This document shows positions 31,989 to 32,534 of a DNA stretch of 32,534 nt, one piece after another. Below the pieces are notes generated by a model. That model did no database searches and was not told the DNA's origin. It was given only the letters and a program-made list of their open reading frames with translations. The stretch's first letter is position 1; each line of letters opens with the position of its first letter. The position numbers were made by a program, and so were the translations under genes. The DNA comes from Puniceicoccaceae bacterium (GTDB lineage: Bacteria; Verrucomicrobiota; Verrucomicrobiae; Opitutales; Coraliomargaritaceae): assembly GCA_902516225.1 (NCBI GenBank), contig CABXXS010000007.1, forward strand, positions 1 to 32,534, read 5' to 3'.

Positions 31989-32534
31989 AAAAAATACAAT
32001 ATTAGGCCTTACTTGTATTATAGCCGCTATCGGCTACATGTTTTGGCAGGCACAGTTAATAGAAAAGCAGCGCCTTGAGCAGCTTGAGTTCGTGGAGAAC
32101 TTAGAAGCTCCTGTTGTGCAATCTACTTCATCGGTAGATTCGATAGGGGCATCGGATGCGTACAGCACTTCTCCAGTTGATATCAGTTCAGGTTCAGTTG
32201 AGGAATTATTTAAAGACACTAATGCGGCTCAGTTTTCTGGTCAAAAGGCCAAAGTGCTTACGGAAAAGACAGTGTCGCTTGCCAATGAATACATTGAAGC
32301 AACTTTTACTACCAGAGGCGGAGCCATACGTGAGGTTAACTTTCTGCAGACAAAGCGAGGGGGGCGTGACGAATACGTATTTAATCAAAATGGGCTGTTG
32401 CCAGCTATGAGCTTGAGTTACAGTTCTCCCGGCGGACAGATGCGTGAATTCGCGCTTGATTATCGCATCGAAAAACAAACTGCAGACTCGGTTACTTTCT
32501 TACTTGAAACGGCTGATGGAATGCTAATCCGCCG
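31981..32534 (+). CDS. yidC: Membrane protein insertase YidC, N-terminal part (runs off the window)
   Basis: YidC (Oxa1/Alb3 family) inserts and folds inner-membrane proteins alone or with SecYEG. The open frame continues to the window end (about 184 codons). It begins [20 protein letters not shown] with the first membrane helix (about 6-22), then a Ser/Val-rich variable linker (about 45-75). The start of the periplasmic beta-super-sandwich domain follows ([28 protein letters not shown]), which is characteristic of Gram-negative YidC. The insertase core lies beyond the window. The ATG is inside yidD (8-bp overlap). Confidence 0.92.
   Translation, partial: MDKKNTILGLTCIIAAIGYMFWQAQLIEKQRLEQLEFVENLEAPVVQSTSSVDSIGASDAYSTSPVDISSGSVEELFKDTNAAQFSGQKAKVLTEKTVSLANEYIEATFTTRGGAIREVNFLQTKRGGRDEYVFNQNGLLPAMSLSYSSPGGQMREFALDYRIEKQTADSVTFLLETADGMLIR

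Overview
This is a core chromosomal window, not a mobile island: I see no transposase, integrase, phage gene, CRISPR array, tRNA or rRNA. Four traits point to Verrucomicrobia, probably the Opitutales / marine Coraliomargarita-like branch. These are a UvrA that is two UvrA proteins fused head to tail (1936 aa), a MurC-MurB fusion inside the division/cell-wall (dcw) cluster, a stand-alone ketosynthase + ACP + CrtISO-like FAD enzyme locus, and tripartite efflux genes with an outer membrane factor (so a Gram-negative envelope). The lineage is inferred from family knowledge and was not computed.

Layout. 1-2.9 kb (+): the 3' end of pdxH, mgtE and a DEAD-box RNA helicase, tightly spaced. 2.9-9.1 kb (-): a cold-shock protein gene with an intrinsic terminator and a structured leader, then the giant tandem uvrA. 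9.3-12.4 kb (-): a CrtISO/phytoene-desaturase-like oxidoreductase, an acyl carrier protein and a KAS II-type ketosynthase, a possible unassigned lipid or polyene pathway. 12.5-18.2 kb (+): galE, then a four-gene MacAB/TolC-type export operon whose last three genes start inside their upstream neighbours. 18.3-20.1 kb (-): an E. coli-type two-domain cytidine deaminase and an exported TPR protein. 20.06-20.42 kb is AT-rich and non-coding. 20.4-30.3 kb (+): tsaD followed by the dcw segment murD, a LysM lipoprotein, ftsW, murG, murC-murB, ddl and ftsQ; the last five overlap by ATGA and are probably translationally coupled. 30.3-30.9 kb (-): peptide deformylase. 31.1 kb to the end (+): rpmH, rnpA, yidD and the 5' part of yidC.

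How the genes work together. The dcw segment takes UDP-MurNAc precursor synthesis (MurB, MurC, Ddl, MurD) to lipid II (MurG) and links it to the division machinery (FtsW, FtsQ). The ftsA and ftsZ genes that often follow ftsQ are not here. The rpmH-rnpA-yidD-yidC block joins translation, RNase P and membrane protein insertion.

The items most worth following up are the architecture of the double UvrA (shortened insertion in the second half, missing first CxxC pairs, a Glu in place of the Walker B Asp in the fourth ATPase), the KAS/ACP/FAD locus, the MurC-MurB fusion, a duplicated near-palindrome over the helicase stop codon, and the scarcity of Shine-Dalgarno sequences. I did not find a clearly undescribed defence or mobile system.
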